A stretch of DNA of 64,000 nucleotides from Rattus norvegicus (GCF_036323735.1 NC_086032.1:54338599-54402598), one strand, 5' to 3'; shown: positions 34,333 through 46,009, numbered from the stretch's first letter. The notes: generated by a model not told the origin, from the letters alone. Translations and numbers: made by a program.

Positions 34333-35882
34333 TTTCTTTTATTGGATAATTTATTTATATTTCAAATGTTATCACCTTTCCTGTTTTTCCCTCCAGCAAC
34401 TCCTTATCACATCTCCCCTTCCCCTGGTTCTATGAGGGGGATCCCCCATTCAGTCACCCACTTACTCCCTCCTCCCTGCCCTGCCATTCCACTAAACTAA
34501 GGCATCAAGACTTCACAGGACCAGGGGCCTTTCCTCCCACTGTTTCCAACAAAGCCACCCTCTTCTATTTATGTATGTGGTTTGAGCCATGGATTGCACT
34601 ATGGGTACTCTTTGATGGGTAGTTTAGTTCTTGGGATCTCTGGGGTGTCTGGTTGGGTGATACTGTTGTTCTTTCTATCGGGTTGCAACCTGCTTCAGCT
34701 CCTTCAGTATTTTAACTCCTCCATTGGAGACACCATTCTCAGTCTGATGGTTGGCTGTGAGCATTCACCTCTGTATTTGTCAGGCTCAGACAAGCCTCTC
34801 AGGTGACTGATATATCAGACGCCTTTCAGCATGTGATTCTTGGCATCCACCATAGTGGGTTTGGTGATTGTATATGGGATGGATCCCCAGGTGGGGTTAA
34901 TCTCTGAATGACCTTTCCTTCAGTATCTACTACACATTTGTGTCTGTGTTTTGGCTCCTGTATTTTGTTTCCCCCTTCTAAGAAGGACAGAAACATCTGC
35001 AATTTGGTCTTCCTTCTAAATTGTATCTTGGGTATTCCAAGCTTTTAGGCTTATATCCACTTATAAGTAGGTGCATACCATGTGTGATCTTTTGTGATTG
35101 GGTTACCTCACTCAGGACTTTTTTCTAGTTCTATACATTTGCCAAAGGATGTCATAAAGTTTATTTTTTTCTTATTAACTTGAGTATTTCTTATATACAT
35201 TTCGAGTGTTAGTCCCTTTCCCGGTTTCCGGGCAAACATCCCCCTCCCCCCTCCCCTTCTTTATGGGTGTTCCCCACCCAATCCTCCCCCCCTTGCCCCC
35301 TCCCCCCATCAATCTAGATCACTGGGGGTTCAGTCTTAGCAGGACCCAGGGCTTCCCCTTCCACTGGTGCTCTTACTAGGATATTCATTGCTACCTATGA
35401 GATCAGAGTCTAGGGTCAGTCCATGTATAGTCTTTAGGTAGTGGCTTAGTCCCTGGAAGCTCTGGTTGCTTGGCATTGTTGTACATATGGGGTCTCGAGC
35501 CCCTTCAAGCTCTTCCAGTTCTTTCTCTGATTCCTTCAACGGGGGTCCTATTCTCAACTCAGTGGTTTGCTGCTGGCATACGCCTCTGTGTTTGCTGTAT
35601 TCTGGCTGTGTCTCTTGAGAGAGACCTACATCCGGTTCCTGTCGGTCTGCACTTCTTTTCTTCAACCATCTTGTCTAATTGGGTGGCTGTATATGTATGG
35701 CCCACATGTGGGGCAGGCTCTGAATGGGTGTTCCTTCTGTGTCTGTTTTAATCTTTGCATCTCTAATCCCTGCCAAGGGTATTCTTGTTCCCCTTTTAAA
35801 GAAGGAGTGAAGCATTCACATTTTGATCATCCGTCTTGAGTTTCATTTGTTCTAGGCATCTAGGGTAATTCAAGCATTTCGG

Positions 35883-38800
35883 CTAATAGCCACTTATCAA
35901 TGAGTGCATACCATGTGTTTTTCTGTGATTGGGTTACCTCACTCAGGATGATATTTTCCAGTTCAGATCATTTGCCTAAAAATTTCATAAAGTCATTGTT
36001 TTGGATAGCTGAGTAATATTCCATTGTGTAGATGTACGACATTTTCTGTATCCATTCCTCTGTTGAAGGGCATCTGGGTTCTTTCCAGCTTCTGGCTATT
36101 ATAAATAAAGCTGCAATGAACATAGTGGAGCACGTGTCTTTTTTATATGTTGGGGCATCTTTTGGGTATATGCCCAAGAGAGGTATAGCTGGATCGACAG
36201 GCAGTTCAATATCCAATTTTCTAAGGAACCTCCACACTGATTTCCAGAATGGTTGTACCAGTCTGCAATCCCACCAAAAATGGAGCAGTGTTCCTCTTTC
36301 TATGCATCCTCGCCAGCATCTGCTGTCAACTGAGTTTTTGATCTTAGCCATTCTCACTGGTATGAGGTGAAATCTCAGGGTTGTTTTGATTTGCATTTCC
36401 CTTATGACTAAAGATGTTGAACATTTCTTTAGGTGTTTCTCAGCCATTCGGCATTCCTCAGCTGTGAATTCTTTGTTTAGCTCTGAACCCCATTTATTAA
36501 TAGGGTTATTTGTCTCCCTGCGGTCTAACTTCTTGAGTTCTTTGTATATTTTGGATATAAGGCCTCTATCTTTTGTAGGATTGGTAAAGATCTTTTCCCA
36601 ATCTGTTGGTTGCCATTTTGTTCTAACCACGTGTCCTTTGCCTTACAGAAGCTTTACAGTTTTATGAGATCCCTTTTGTCGATTCTTGATCTTAGAGCAC
36701 AAGCCATTGGTGTTTTGTTCAGGAAATTTTTTCCAGTGCCCATGTGTTCCAGATGCTTCCCTAGTTTTTCTTCTATTAGTTTGAGTGTATCTGGTTTGAT
36801 GTGGAGGTCCTTGATCCACTTGGACTTAAGCTTTGTACAGGGTGATAAGCATGGATCGATCTGCATTCCTCTACATTTTGACCTCCAGTTGAACCAGCAC
36901 CATTTGCTGAAAATGCTATCTTTTTTCCATTTCATGGTTTTGGCTCCTTTGTCAAAAATCAAGTGCCCATAGGTGTGTGGGTTCATTTCTGGGTCTTCAA
37001 TTCTGTTCCATTGGTCTATCTGTCTGTCTCTGTACCAATACCCTGCAGTTTTTATCACTATTGCTCTGTAATACTGCTTGACTTCAGGGATAGTGATTCT
37101 CCCTGAAGTCCGTTTATTGTTGAGGAGAGTTTTAGCTATCCTGGGTTTTTTGTTATTCCAGATAAATTTGCAAATTGTTCTGTCTAACTCTTTGAAGAAT
37201 TGGATTGGTATTTTGATGGGGATTGCATTGAATCTGTAGATCACTTTTGGTAAAAAGGACATTTTTACTATATTAATCCTGCCAATCCATGAGCATGGGA
37301 GATCTTTCCATCTTCTGAGGTCTCCTTCAATTTCTTTCTTCAGAGTCTTGAAGTTCTTATTGTACAAATCTTTCACTTGCTTGGTTAAAGTCACACCGAG
37401 TTACTTTATATTATTTGGGTCTATTATGATGGGTGTCGTTTCCCTAATTTCTTTCTTGGCTTGTTTCTCTTTTGTGTAGAGGAAAGCTACTAATTTATTT
37501 GAGTTAATTTTATACCCAGCCACTTTGCCGAAGTTGTTTATCAGATTTAGTAGTTCTCTGGTGGAACTTTTGGGATCACTTAAATATACTATCATATCTT
37601 CTCCATATAGTGATATTTTGACTTCTTCTTTTCCGATCTGTATCCCCTTGACCTCCTTTTGTTGTCTGATTTCTCTGGCTAGAAACTCAAGAACTATATT
37701 CAATAAGTAGGGAGAGAGTGGGCAGCCTTGTCTAGTCCCTGATTTTAGTGGGATTGCTTCAAGTTTCTCTCCATTTAGTTTAATGTTAGCAACTGGTTTG
37801 CTGTATATGGCTTTTACTATGTTTAGGTATGGGCCTTGAATTCCTATTCTTTCCAGGACTTTTATCATGAAGGGGTGTTGAATTTTTTCAAATGCTTTCT
37901 CAGCATTTAATGAAATGATCATGTGGTTTTGTTCTTTAAGTTTGTTTATATAATGGATCACGTTGATGGTTTTCCGTATATTAAACCATACCTGCATGCC
38001 TGGGATGAAGCCTACTTGATCATGGTGGATGATTGTTTTGATGTGCTCTTGGATTCGTTTTGCCAGAATTTTATTGAGTATTTTTGCGTCGATATTCATA
38101 AGGGAAATTGGTCTGAAGTTCTCTCTTTGTTGGGTCTTTGTATGGTTTAGGTATAAGAGTAATTGTGGCTTCATAGAAGGAATTTGGTAGTGCTCCATTT
38201 TTTTCAATTTTGTGGAATAGTTTGGATAATATTGGTACGATGTCTTCTATGAAGGTCTGATAGAATTCTGCACTAAACCTGTCTGGACCTGGGCTCTTTT
38301 TGGTTGGGAGACCTTTAATGACTGCTTCTATTTCCTTAGGAGTTATGGGGTGGTTTAACTGGTTTATCTGTTCCTGATTTAACTTTGGTACCTGGTATCT
38401 GTCTAGGAAATTGTCCATTTCCTGCAGATTTTCAAGTTTTGTTGAATATAGGCTTTTATAGTAAGATCTGATGATTTTTTGAATTTCCTCTGAATCTGTA
38501 GTTATATCTCCCTTTTCATTTCTGATTTTGTTAAATTGTATACACTCTCTGTGTCTTCTCGTTAGTCTGTCTAAGGGTTTACTTACCTTGTTGATTTTCT
38601 CAAAGAACCAACTTTTGGTTCTGTTGATACTTTCTATGGTCCTTCTTGTTTCTACTTGGTTGATTTCAGCTCGGAGTTTGATTATTTCCTGCCTTCTCCT
38701 CCTCCTGGGTGTATTTGCTTCTTTTTGTTCTAGAGATTTTAGGTGTGCTGTCAAGCTGATGACATATGATCTTTCCTGTTTCTTCCTGCAGGCACTCAGC

Positions 38801-39225
38801 GCTATGAGTTCTCCTCTTATCACAGCTTTCATTGTGTCCCATAAGTTTGGGTATGTTGTACCTTCATTTTCATTAAATTCTAAAAAGTCTTTAATTTCTT
38901 TCTTATTTCTTCCTTGACCAGGTTATCATTGAGTAGAGCATTGTTCAATTTCCACGTATATGTGGGCATTCTTCCCTTATTGATATTGAAGACCAGTTTT
39001 AGGCCGTGGTGGTCTGATAGCACGCATGGGATTATTTCTATATTTCTGTACCTGTTGAGGCCCTTTTTTTGACCAATTATATGGTCAATTTTGGAGAAAG
39101 TACCAGAATGCAGGGTCCTCATTTCGTATCCAGTTTGTTAATCTACGTCTTTTTATTGGGGAGTTGAGGCCATTGATTTTGAGAGATATTAAGGAATAGT
39201 GATTATTGCTTCCTGTTATATTCAT
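35883..39225 (-). pseudogene. L1 ORF2, endonuclease deleted and catalytic residues lost
   Basis: ORF2 frames are spread over 38880-39279, 38071-38832, 37401-38207, 36654-37394 and 35968-36630, separated by frameshifts. A ~480-bp deletion at 39104 joins the N-terminal PIKRRRLTNW region to [12 protein letters not shown], removing the catalytic Glu, YAPN and GDFN motifs. In the reverse transcriptase, motif A reads [10 protein letters not shown] instead of [10 protein letters not shown], and the FADD position reads YGED. A TGG-to-TGA change ends the C-terminal frame at LGK (35968), before the usual SLISGY at 35883. It is inactive on several counts. Confidence 0.9.
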
Positions 39226-39284
39226 ATTTGGATGTGAGGTTATATTTGTGTGCTTTTTGTCTCTTTGTTTTGTTGCCAAGTCGA

Positions 39285-40399
39285 TTAGTTTCTTGCTTCT
39301 TCTAGGGTATAGCTTGCCTCCTTACGTTGGGCTTTACCATTTTTTATCCTTTGTAGTGCTGGATTTGTAGAAAGATATTGTGTAAATTTGGTTTTATCAT
39401 GGAATAGTTTGGTTTCTCCATCTATGTTAATTGAGAATTTTGCAGGATACAGTAACCTGGGCTGGCATTTGTGATCTCTTAGGGTCTGTATGATATCTGT
39501 CCAGGATCTTCTGGCTTTCATAGTTTCTGGCGAAAAATCTGGTGTAATTCTGATAGGTCTCCCTTTATATGTTACTTGACCTTTTTCCCTTAGTGCTTTT
39601 AATATTCTTTCTTTATTTTGTGCGTTTGGTGTTTTGACTATTATGTGACAGGAGGTGTTTCTTTTCTGGTCTAATCTATTTGGAGTTCTGTAGGCTTCTT
39701 GTATGCCTATGGGTATCTCTTTTTTTAGGTTAGGGAAGTTTTCTTCTATGATTTTTGTTGAAGATATTTACTGGTCCTTTGAGCTGGGAGTCTTCACTCT
39801 CTTCTATACTTATTATCCTTAGGTTTGATCTTTTCATTGAGTCCTGGATTTCCTGTATGATTTGGACCAGTAGCTTTTTCCGCTTTACATTATCTTTGAC
39901 AGTTGAGTCAATGATTTCTATGGAATCTTCTGCTCCTGAGATTCTCTCTTCCATCTCTTGTATTCTGTTGGTGAAGCTTGTATCTACACCTCCTTGTCAC
40001 TTCTTTTGGTTTTCTATATCCAGGGTTGTTTCCATGTGTTCTTTCTTGATTGCTTCTATTTCCATTTTTTAATTCCTTCAACTGTTTCATTGTGTTTTCC
40101 TGGAATTCTTTCAGGGATTTTTGTGACTCCTCTCTATGGGCTTTTACTTGTTTATTTATGATTTCCTGGAATTCTTTCAGGGATTTTTGCGATTCCTCTC
40201 TGTAGGCTTCTACTTGTTCTCTAAGGGAGTTCTTCACGTCTTTCTTCAAGTCCTCCAGTATCATGATCAAATATGATTTTGAAACTAGATCTTGCTTTTC
40301 TGGTGTGTTTGGATATTCTGTGTTTGCTTTGGTGGGAGAATTGGGCTCTGATGACGCCATGTAGTCTTGGTTTCTGTTGCTTGGCTTGCCTCTCGCCAT
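39285..40399 (-). pseudogene. L1 ORF1 with a 66-bp tandem duplication and frameshift
   Basis: It starts at ATG 40397-40399 (MARGKPSNRNQDYMASSEPN). In the coiled-coil region a 66-bp unit starting tggaattctttcagggattt is repeated at 40101 and 40167, adding 22 residues (ESQKSLKEFQE repeats). A 1-base T insertion near 40067 shifts the frame to NGNRSNQERTHG. The shared TGA (39997-39999) is also present. Later frames include 39730-39954 (EERISGAEDSIEIIDSTVKD) and the C-terminus at 39285-39521. Confidence 0.9.
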
Positions 40400-40925
40400 C
40401 AGATTATCTCTAGTGTTACTTTGTTCTGCTATTTCTGACAGTGGCTAAACTGTCTATAAGCCTGTCTGTCAGGAGTTCTGTAGACCTGTTTTCCTGTTTT
40501 CTTTCAGCCAGTTATGGGGACAGAGTGTTCTGCTTTCGGGCGTGTAGTTTTTCCTATCTACAGGTCTTCAGCTGTTCCTGTGGGCCTGTGTCTGGTGTTC
40601 ACCAGGCAGGTCACTTGCAGCAGAAAAGTTGGTCTTACCTGTTGTCCCGAGGCTCAAGTTTGCTCGTGGGGTTCTGCCTAGGAGCTCTCTGCGGCGGCAG
40701 CAACCAGGAAGATCTGCGCCGCTCTTTCTGGGAGCCTCTGTGCACCAGGGTTCCAGATGGCATATTGAGTTTTCCTCTGTCGTCAGAGATGTGTGCAGAG
40801 TGCAGTCTCTTCTGGTTTCCCAGGCGTGTCTGCCTCTATGAAGGTTTAGCTCTCCCTCCCACGGGATTTGGGTGCAGAGAACTGTTTATCCGGTCTGTTC
40901 CTTCAGGTTCTGGCGGTGTCTCAGG
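40400..40925 (-). promoter_or_regulatory. Truncated L1 5' UTR
   Basis: About 525 bp of 5' UTR is present, against about 850 bp in the complete copy. The outer end (matching 33540-33854) is missing, so promoter activity is doubtful. Confidence 0.7.
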
Positions 40926-41389
40926 TCAAAGTTTTTGTTTTTAATAGACGAGTAAATGTACCACATTTTCTGTATCCATTCCTATGTTGAAAGGTATCTG
41001 GGTTGCTATGAACACAGTGAAGCATGTGTCTTTATTGTATGTTGGAACATCTTTTGACTATATGTCCAGGAGTGGTATAGCTGGGTCCTGAGGTACTACT
41101 AGGTCCAGTATTCTGAGGAACCTCCAGACTGATTTCCACAGTGGTTGTACTAGCTTGCAAGCCCATCCAGAATGCAGAAGTGTTCCTCTTTCTCCACATC
41201 TTCACTAGCATCTGCTGTTGTCTGAGTTTTTGATCCTAGCCATTCTGATTGGTGTGACGTGGAATCTCAGGGTTGTTTGATTTCCATTTCCTTGATGACT
41301 AAGGATGTTAAACATTTCTTTAGGTGCTTCTTGGCCATTCCACATTCCTCAACTGATAATTCTTTGTTTAACTCTATACCCCATTTTTT

Positions 41390-41510
41390 GGGGGTCTTTT
41401 AAAAATTTTTATTAGATGTATTTCTTTACTTACATTTCAAATGTTATTCCCCTTCCCGGTTTCCTGACAATAAGCCTCCATTTCCTCCCCTCCCCCATAC
41501 ATGTTTGTAT
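41390..41510 (-). mobile_element. Very short LINE-1 3' fragment inside the older L1
   Basis: About 120 bp of reversed L1 3' UTR (ttacatttcaaatgttattc, then cccttcccggtttcctgaca) splits the older L1 at the ccccattttttaatag site. The 10-bp repeat cccatttttt at 41380-41389 and 41511-41520 is its target-site duplication. Confidence 0.88.
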
Positions 41511-41745
41511 CCCATTTTTTAATAGTGATATTTGATTCTCCGGATTCTAACTTCTTGAGTTCTTTATATATATTGGATATTAGCCCTCTATCAAATTTAG
41601 GACTGGTAAAGATCTTTTCTCAATCCGTAGTTTGTCATTTTGTCCTATTGACAGTGTTCTTTTTCATACAGAACTCTTGCAATTTTATTAAGTCTCATTT
41701 GTCCTCTCCTGATCTTAGAGCATAAGTCATTGACGTTCTGTTCAG

Positions 41746-42361
41746 GTACTCTTAGGTACTAATACATCTCCCCAGGCCAGGGAATGCTATAGAATTATTT
41801 CAATAATATACATAAATATAATTATATGTTACTATGTTTCAGGGCCTTTTCACAAGTCTTGAAGGACTTTGTCCAACTCCAGAAAATGGAATTATAAGAG
41901 CAAACAAGGTTTCCTAATTACCGACAACTTTTTCAAAACATAAAAGAATAACTTTATTTTTGTTTTGAAGTATTGTAGAAATATAGTATACTATGTGAAT
42001 AAAAACAAAGGTGTTTTATATTTCCAAGTAACATAAATAAAACAGAATATATAAGAACAAAGTCTTACAAAATTGGTTTTAAATTATATCATGAAATTGG
42101 ATCTCTGAAAGGAATGCAGCTTAAATTAAATAAGTTTCAGCTTAATAAAGTTTGTTTTCCTTAAATTATTTTCTGCCTACCCTTAGAGCTTCCCAATATT
42201 CTATTAGGAATATTGGCTTACATGTTTTCTCTCTTTTCAGAACACACAAAGAAGCCTTTACTGCTAAGAGACTATTTTTCTAATATCTGTATTCTTGAGT
42301 TTCAGCACTATACTGCTGAAAGAGTTTTACTGGACTTTTGAAAATAGTAAAATATAATCTG
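41746..42361. other. AT-rich unique DNA
   Basis: No gene is recognised. A perfect 9-bp inverted repeat lies at 42193-42216. Confidence 0.5.
42193..42216. repeat. Perfect 9-bp inverted repeat (hairpin)
   Basis: The arms ccaatattc and gaatattgg are separated by a 6-base loop. There is no T run after it and no link to any gene, so its meaning is unknown. Confidence 0.7.
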
Positions 42362-42555
42362 TGTGGAGAATTGGCTCAGAGTATAAGAGCACTTTTCTGT
42401 TCTTGCAAAAGACCCAGGTGAGATCCCTAGAACCAACATGTTGACGTAGTACAGTTCCTAACTCCAGTTCCAATGGATGTAATGTCCTCTTCTAACTTTC
42501 ATAAGCAGCAAACAAGCATGTAGTGTATGTAATCCATACAAGCTAAATACTAACA
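42362..42555 (+). mobile_element. B3-type SINE
   Basis: In sense orientation: gagaattggctcagagtata, then agagcac (A-box head), cttgcaaaagacccaggtgagatccc (B-box region), gttcctaactccagttccaatgg, and tgtcctcttctaact. This is the full B3 (B2-superfamily, tRNA-derived) layout with moderate divergence. Confidence 0.85.
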
Positions 42556-42559
42556 CAGA

Positions 42560-43228
42560 ATGTAAAATTGAATACATTTAATAACACTATAGCAAAATGA
42601 AATAAATTTCAGTAAAAGTTGAAATATGAAAGGGAGCTGCTGATACTAAGGGTTAGTTTTCTAATTGGTTCTTGATTTGTCAAAAAGAAGGCTAGGAGTT
42701 AATTGCTGGGAGGAAGGTACAGGTAGGATGTTTCAGGTCCAAGTGGAAAAGGCAGATCCAGAGAAAGAGAGATGTTTGTTTGTTTTTGCCATGTTTTCAA
42801 ATGAGAGGCATACAACAATTGTAATATCTCTGGGTAGCTAGGCCCTGCAGCCTCCTCTACAGGTAGGGAGGGTAAAGATATCTGACAGGGGCTAATCGGA
42901 GCAAGCCACTTAGCTTAGGGTAGAAGGAGAGCCGGAGATTATAAATTGATAAGGGCACACATTTCCAGGTGTGAGGTATCTGTGCACAGCAATTGGGCCA
43001 AGAAAGGCAAGCTGAAAAGTGACAAGCTGGGTGTATGTCCTTTATCTGTGGAATTAAAGGTCTAGGGTGGAGCTGGTTACTTCACTCCTCCTGGAACAAG
43101 TGTCTCAGGAGTGGGCTGATGAAATGGTCAACTCCCAAAGCAAAGGTGGGTAGAGGAAGAGGAGAGGTTGGGGCTGTCTACAGCAGATCCTGGAACCAAG
43201 CCAGAGCAAATGTGGTTAGAAAAGGAAG
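42560..43228. other. GC-richer segment, possibly an LTR, not identified
   Basis: This stretch (especially 42790-43228) is less AT-rich than its surroundings. With the DNA after the triplet repeat (44588-44700), it could be one older element split by the L1 at 43229. I cannot name a family and see no coding motif. Confidence 0.3.
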
Positions 43229-44403
43229 TTGATGGCTAAATTAAAAAAAAATCAGGTGACAACAGATTCTGGCAAGCATGTGAAGAAAGAGGAACACTCC
43301 TCCATTTTTGGTAGAATTCCAAACTGGTATAACCACTCTGGAAATCAGTCTGGAGGTTCCTGAGAAAACTGGACATTGCATTACCTGAGGACCCAGCTAT
43401 ACCTCTCCTAGGCATATACCCAGAAGATACTCCAACACACAACAGCCTTATTTATAATAGCCAGAAGCTGGAAAGAATCCAGATGCTCTTCAACAGAGGA
43501 ATGGATACAGAAAATGCGGTACATGTACACAATGGAGTACTACTCAGCTATCAAAAACAATGACTTTATGAAATTCTTAGGCAAATGGATTGAACTACAA
43601 AATATCAATTCTAAGTTAGGTAACCCAATCACAGGAAAACACACATGGTATGCACTAACAGATAAGTGGATATTATCCCAAAAGCTCAAATTACTTTAGG
43701 TACAATTCACTTACCATATGAAGCTCAAGAAGAAGGATGGCCAAAGTGTGGATGCTTTAATCCGTCTTAAAAGGTGGAACAAAAATATTGATAGGAAGAG
43801 ATATGGAGGTAATCTTTGGATCAGAGACTGAAGGAAGAGCCATTCAGAGCCTGCTCCACATGTGGCCCATATATATAAAGCCACCAAAACTAAATAAGAT
43901 GGATGGAGCTAAGAAAGTGCTTACTGACAGGAGACTGATAGAGATGTCTCTAGAGAGACACAGCCAGAACATATCAAGAACAGAGGCAAATGCTTGCAGC
44001 AAACCACTGAACTGAGAACAGGACCCCCACTGGAGGAATTAGAGAAAGGATTGATAAAGCTGAAAGGGCTTGCAACCCCATAATAAAAACAATGCCTATC
44101 AAACAGAGCTCTTGGGGACTAAACCACTACCCAAATACTACAAAGGGACAAACCAATGGCTCCAGCTGCCTTTGTAGGAGAGGATGGCCTTGTTCGGCAC
44201 CAATGGAAGTAGAAACCCTTGTTGATGCCACGGTTGGTCCCCTAGTGTAGGGGAATGTCAGGGGGGACAAAGAGAATGGTTGTGGAGGGGAACACTCTTA
44301 CAGAAGAAGGGGAAGGGGATGGGATAGGGGGCTTATGTCTGGGAAACTGGGAAAGGGAATTACATTTTAATTGTAAATAAAAAATCCAATAAAAGAAAAA
44401 AAT
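43229..44403 (+). mobile_element. 5'-truncated LINE-1 (ORF2 C-terminus, 3' UTR, poly(A))
   Basis: The plus strand starts at the ATGGCTAA... position of ORF2 and includes the cysteine-rich region (broken) and the [20 protein letters not shown] segment (43514-43699). The 3' UTR ends in an A-rich tail at 44378-44403. About 30 bases are deleted near 43440. The purine triplet tract follows directly. Confidence 0.92.
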
Positions 44404-44410
44404 ATTGATA

Positions 44411-44587
44411 CAAAAAGAAGAAGGAGAAGGAGGACAAGGAAGACGAGGAGGAGGAGGAGGAGGAGGAGGAGGAGGAGGAAGAGGAGGAGGAAGAAGAAGA
44501 AGAAGAAGAAGAAGAAGAAGAAGAAGAAGAAGAAGAAGAAGAAGAAGAAGAAGAAGAAGAAGAGGCAGCAGCAGCAGCAGCAGCAGC
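44411..44587 (+). repeat. Compound triplet repeat (GGA)n-(GAA)n-(GCA)n
   Basis: Irregular AAG/GGA leads to (GGA)n at 44445-44479, a short GA-rich bridge, about 25 GAA/AAG units at 44488-44562, then seven GCA units at 44565-44587. It starts at the end of the L1 poly(A) tail. Apparent long frames here are poly-Arg or poly-Leu artefacts. Confidence 0.95.
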
Positions 44588-45242
44588 CAGGAAGCCAAGT
44601 TGGGGCTGATTGTAATCATCTCAAAGCTAAACTAAGCTGGGTGGGACAAAGGGGAGCCAGGTGCGGCCAGAGTGCCTTGATCCTGGGCAAAGCAGTAGTG
44701 TGATTTTAAAACTATATGCATGATGTAAAATTATTTCACCATTTTGCCCAGAAGTCAATGCAATATCAGCATTATAAAGTTAGGTTGGTCATTTGCTTCT
44801 CTTTTTTCTTTAGAGTTTGAAAATATTGGCGTCACCTCATTTTATGTTTGGTATAATTCAGCAGTACATCCATCTTGTCCTGTGCTTTTCTCTTCTGGTA
44901 GACTTTCAAGTCAAGTTTTAATCTCATTACTTATTCAATGTGCATAAGAACTGTTCATAAGTTTTTGATGTAATTTCCATAGTTCATATGTGTCTAGGAA
45001 AGATTATTTTAGCTTGTGGTCTCAGAATTTACTCCATCTTGGCAAAGAATGCATGGCAAAGTTTCAGCAGTTGAAATGTGTTTAAGACCTCCACTATGTA
45101 TGGCATGATATAGATTCACCACATATGCACTAATTAATAAATAAATAAATTGTAATAAAGAGAGTAAAAAAAGAAAAATGTATGTTGGCTCATACTTTTA
45201 GGGGTTTAACTCTATAGGACTCAACTCTACTTTACTGTATAG
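44588..45242. other. Unique DNA, no gene recognised
   Basis: A small (TAAA)n patch lies near 45133-45150. Nothing else is recognised. Confidence 0.5.
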
Positions 45243-45467
45243 CAATGATTTTCAACCTGTGGGACATGACCACATTGGGGGCCAAATGATCCTTCCATAA
45301 GTCACGCCTAAGACCTTTCTGCAAATCAGATATTTATATTATGGTTAGTAGCAGTAGCATCAATTACAGATGTGATATAGTGATATAAACCATATGTGAT
45401 TAGAGGGTCACTATAACATGAGGAATATATAAAAGAGTCATAGCATTAGGATGGTTGAAAACCACCG
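45243..45467. mobile_element. URR1-like non-autonomous hAT DNA transposon
   Basis: The ends caatgattttcaacctgtgg and ggttgaaaaccaccg form imperfect terminal inverted repeats (around ggttttcaacc). The interior runs through gaccacattgggggccaaat, cgcctaagacctttctgcaa, atcagatatttatattatgg, and gcattaggatgg. It follows the rodent URR1/Charlie layout as I remember it. No 8-bp target duplication is preserved and it has no transposase. Confidence 0.75.
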
Positions 45468-46009
45468 CACTGCGACTTTCATGTTTATACTGATATATCT
45501 TCTCATGTTGGTGATCATGAAGAAAAAAAACATTTTCCACCATTGTCAAGTTCAGAGAACAGGAGCTAAACTAGGGTTTGGCATATGTTAAAGTAATTTA
45601 AAGTATATTTCTCCTTTATTTTAAAGTAGAAGGAATATAATTTTAGGGTACATTTGATGTAGAGGCTAAAATAAGAGAATAAAATGGAGTAATTAAAATA
45701 TTTTAGGCACTTTTATAAAAAAATCACAGAAATGTAAATTTACAAAAAATAGTGAAGAAACAGACATAGGAAGGCATGTCAGTTAGAGAGAACTAAGTCA
45801 TAACATAATAACAAGCAGCTTCAAACATTTCATGTAACAAAAATCATGAAAATAAATAATTTATGCATATGGTCAAGACCAAAAATATCTAACTTCCAGA
45901 GATTTGTTTATATAATAATAACCACTCACATCAGGTTGACAGGGTTATTCCTCAGAGAAAAGAAAATGTGCAAATTTAATAGTGATGAGTAACAGATGCA
46001 GCTAGTTGA
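45468..46009. other. AT-rich unique DNA
   Basis: Nothing is recognised. Confidence 0.5.

Larger units (their letters stand above)
35163..40925 (-). mobile_element. Young LINE-1, nearly full length, nested in the older L1
   Basis: A poly(T) run at 35164-35170 and the 3' UTR lead to ORF2 (35883-39225), ORF1 (39285-40399) and 5' UTR sequence to 40925, where it is 5'-truncated. The flanks tcataaagttt (35152-35162) and tcaaagttt (40926-40934) are an approximate target-site duplication. They rejoin the older L1 cleanly. About 480 bp of the endonuclease coding region is deleted at 39104. Confidence 0.92.
34333..41745 (-). mobile_element. Older LINE-1, interrupted twice by younger L1 DNA
   Basis: The left arm, 34333-35162, is a diverged L1/Lx-type 3' UTR and the end of ORF2. 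The right arm, 40926-41745, resumes at the same ORF2 position (ttgtttttaatagacgagta, then aatgtaccacattttctgta) and continues to the gttctgttcaggtactc position. Between the arms lies the young L1 at 35163-40925. The right arm is itself broken by a short L1 piece at 41390-41510. The 5' truncation is near 41745. No outer target-site duplication was found. Confidence 0.88.

Noticed and set aside
43229..44600. Target-site duplication for this L1 (aaggaagttg versus aggaagccaagttg)
   Set aside because: The two strings differ by an internal insertion and are too short and imperfect to trust.
44242..44635. Poly-Leu/Pro and poly-Arg frames
   Set aside because: They are products of the GGA/GAA/GCA triplet repeat, not protein genes.
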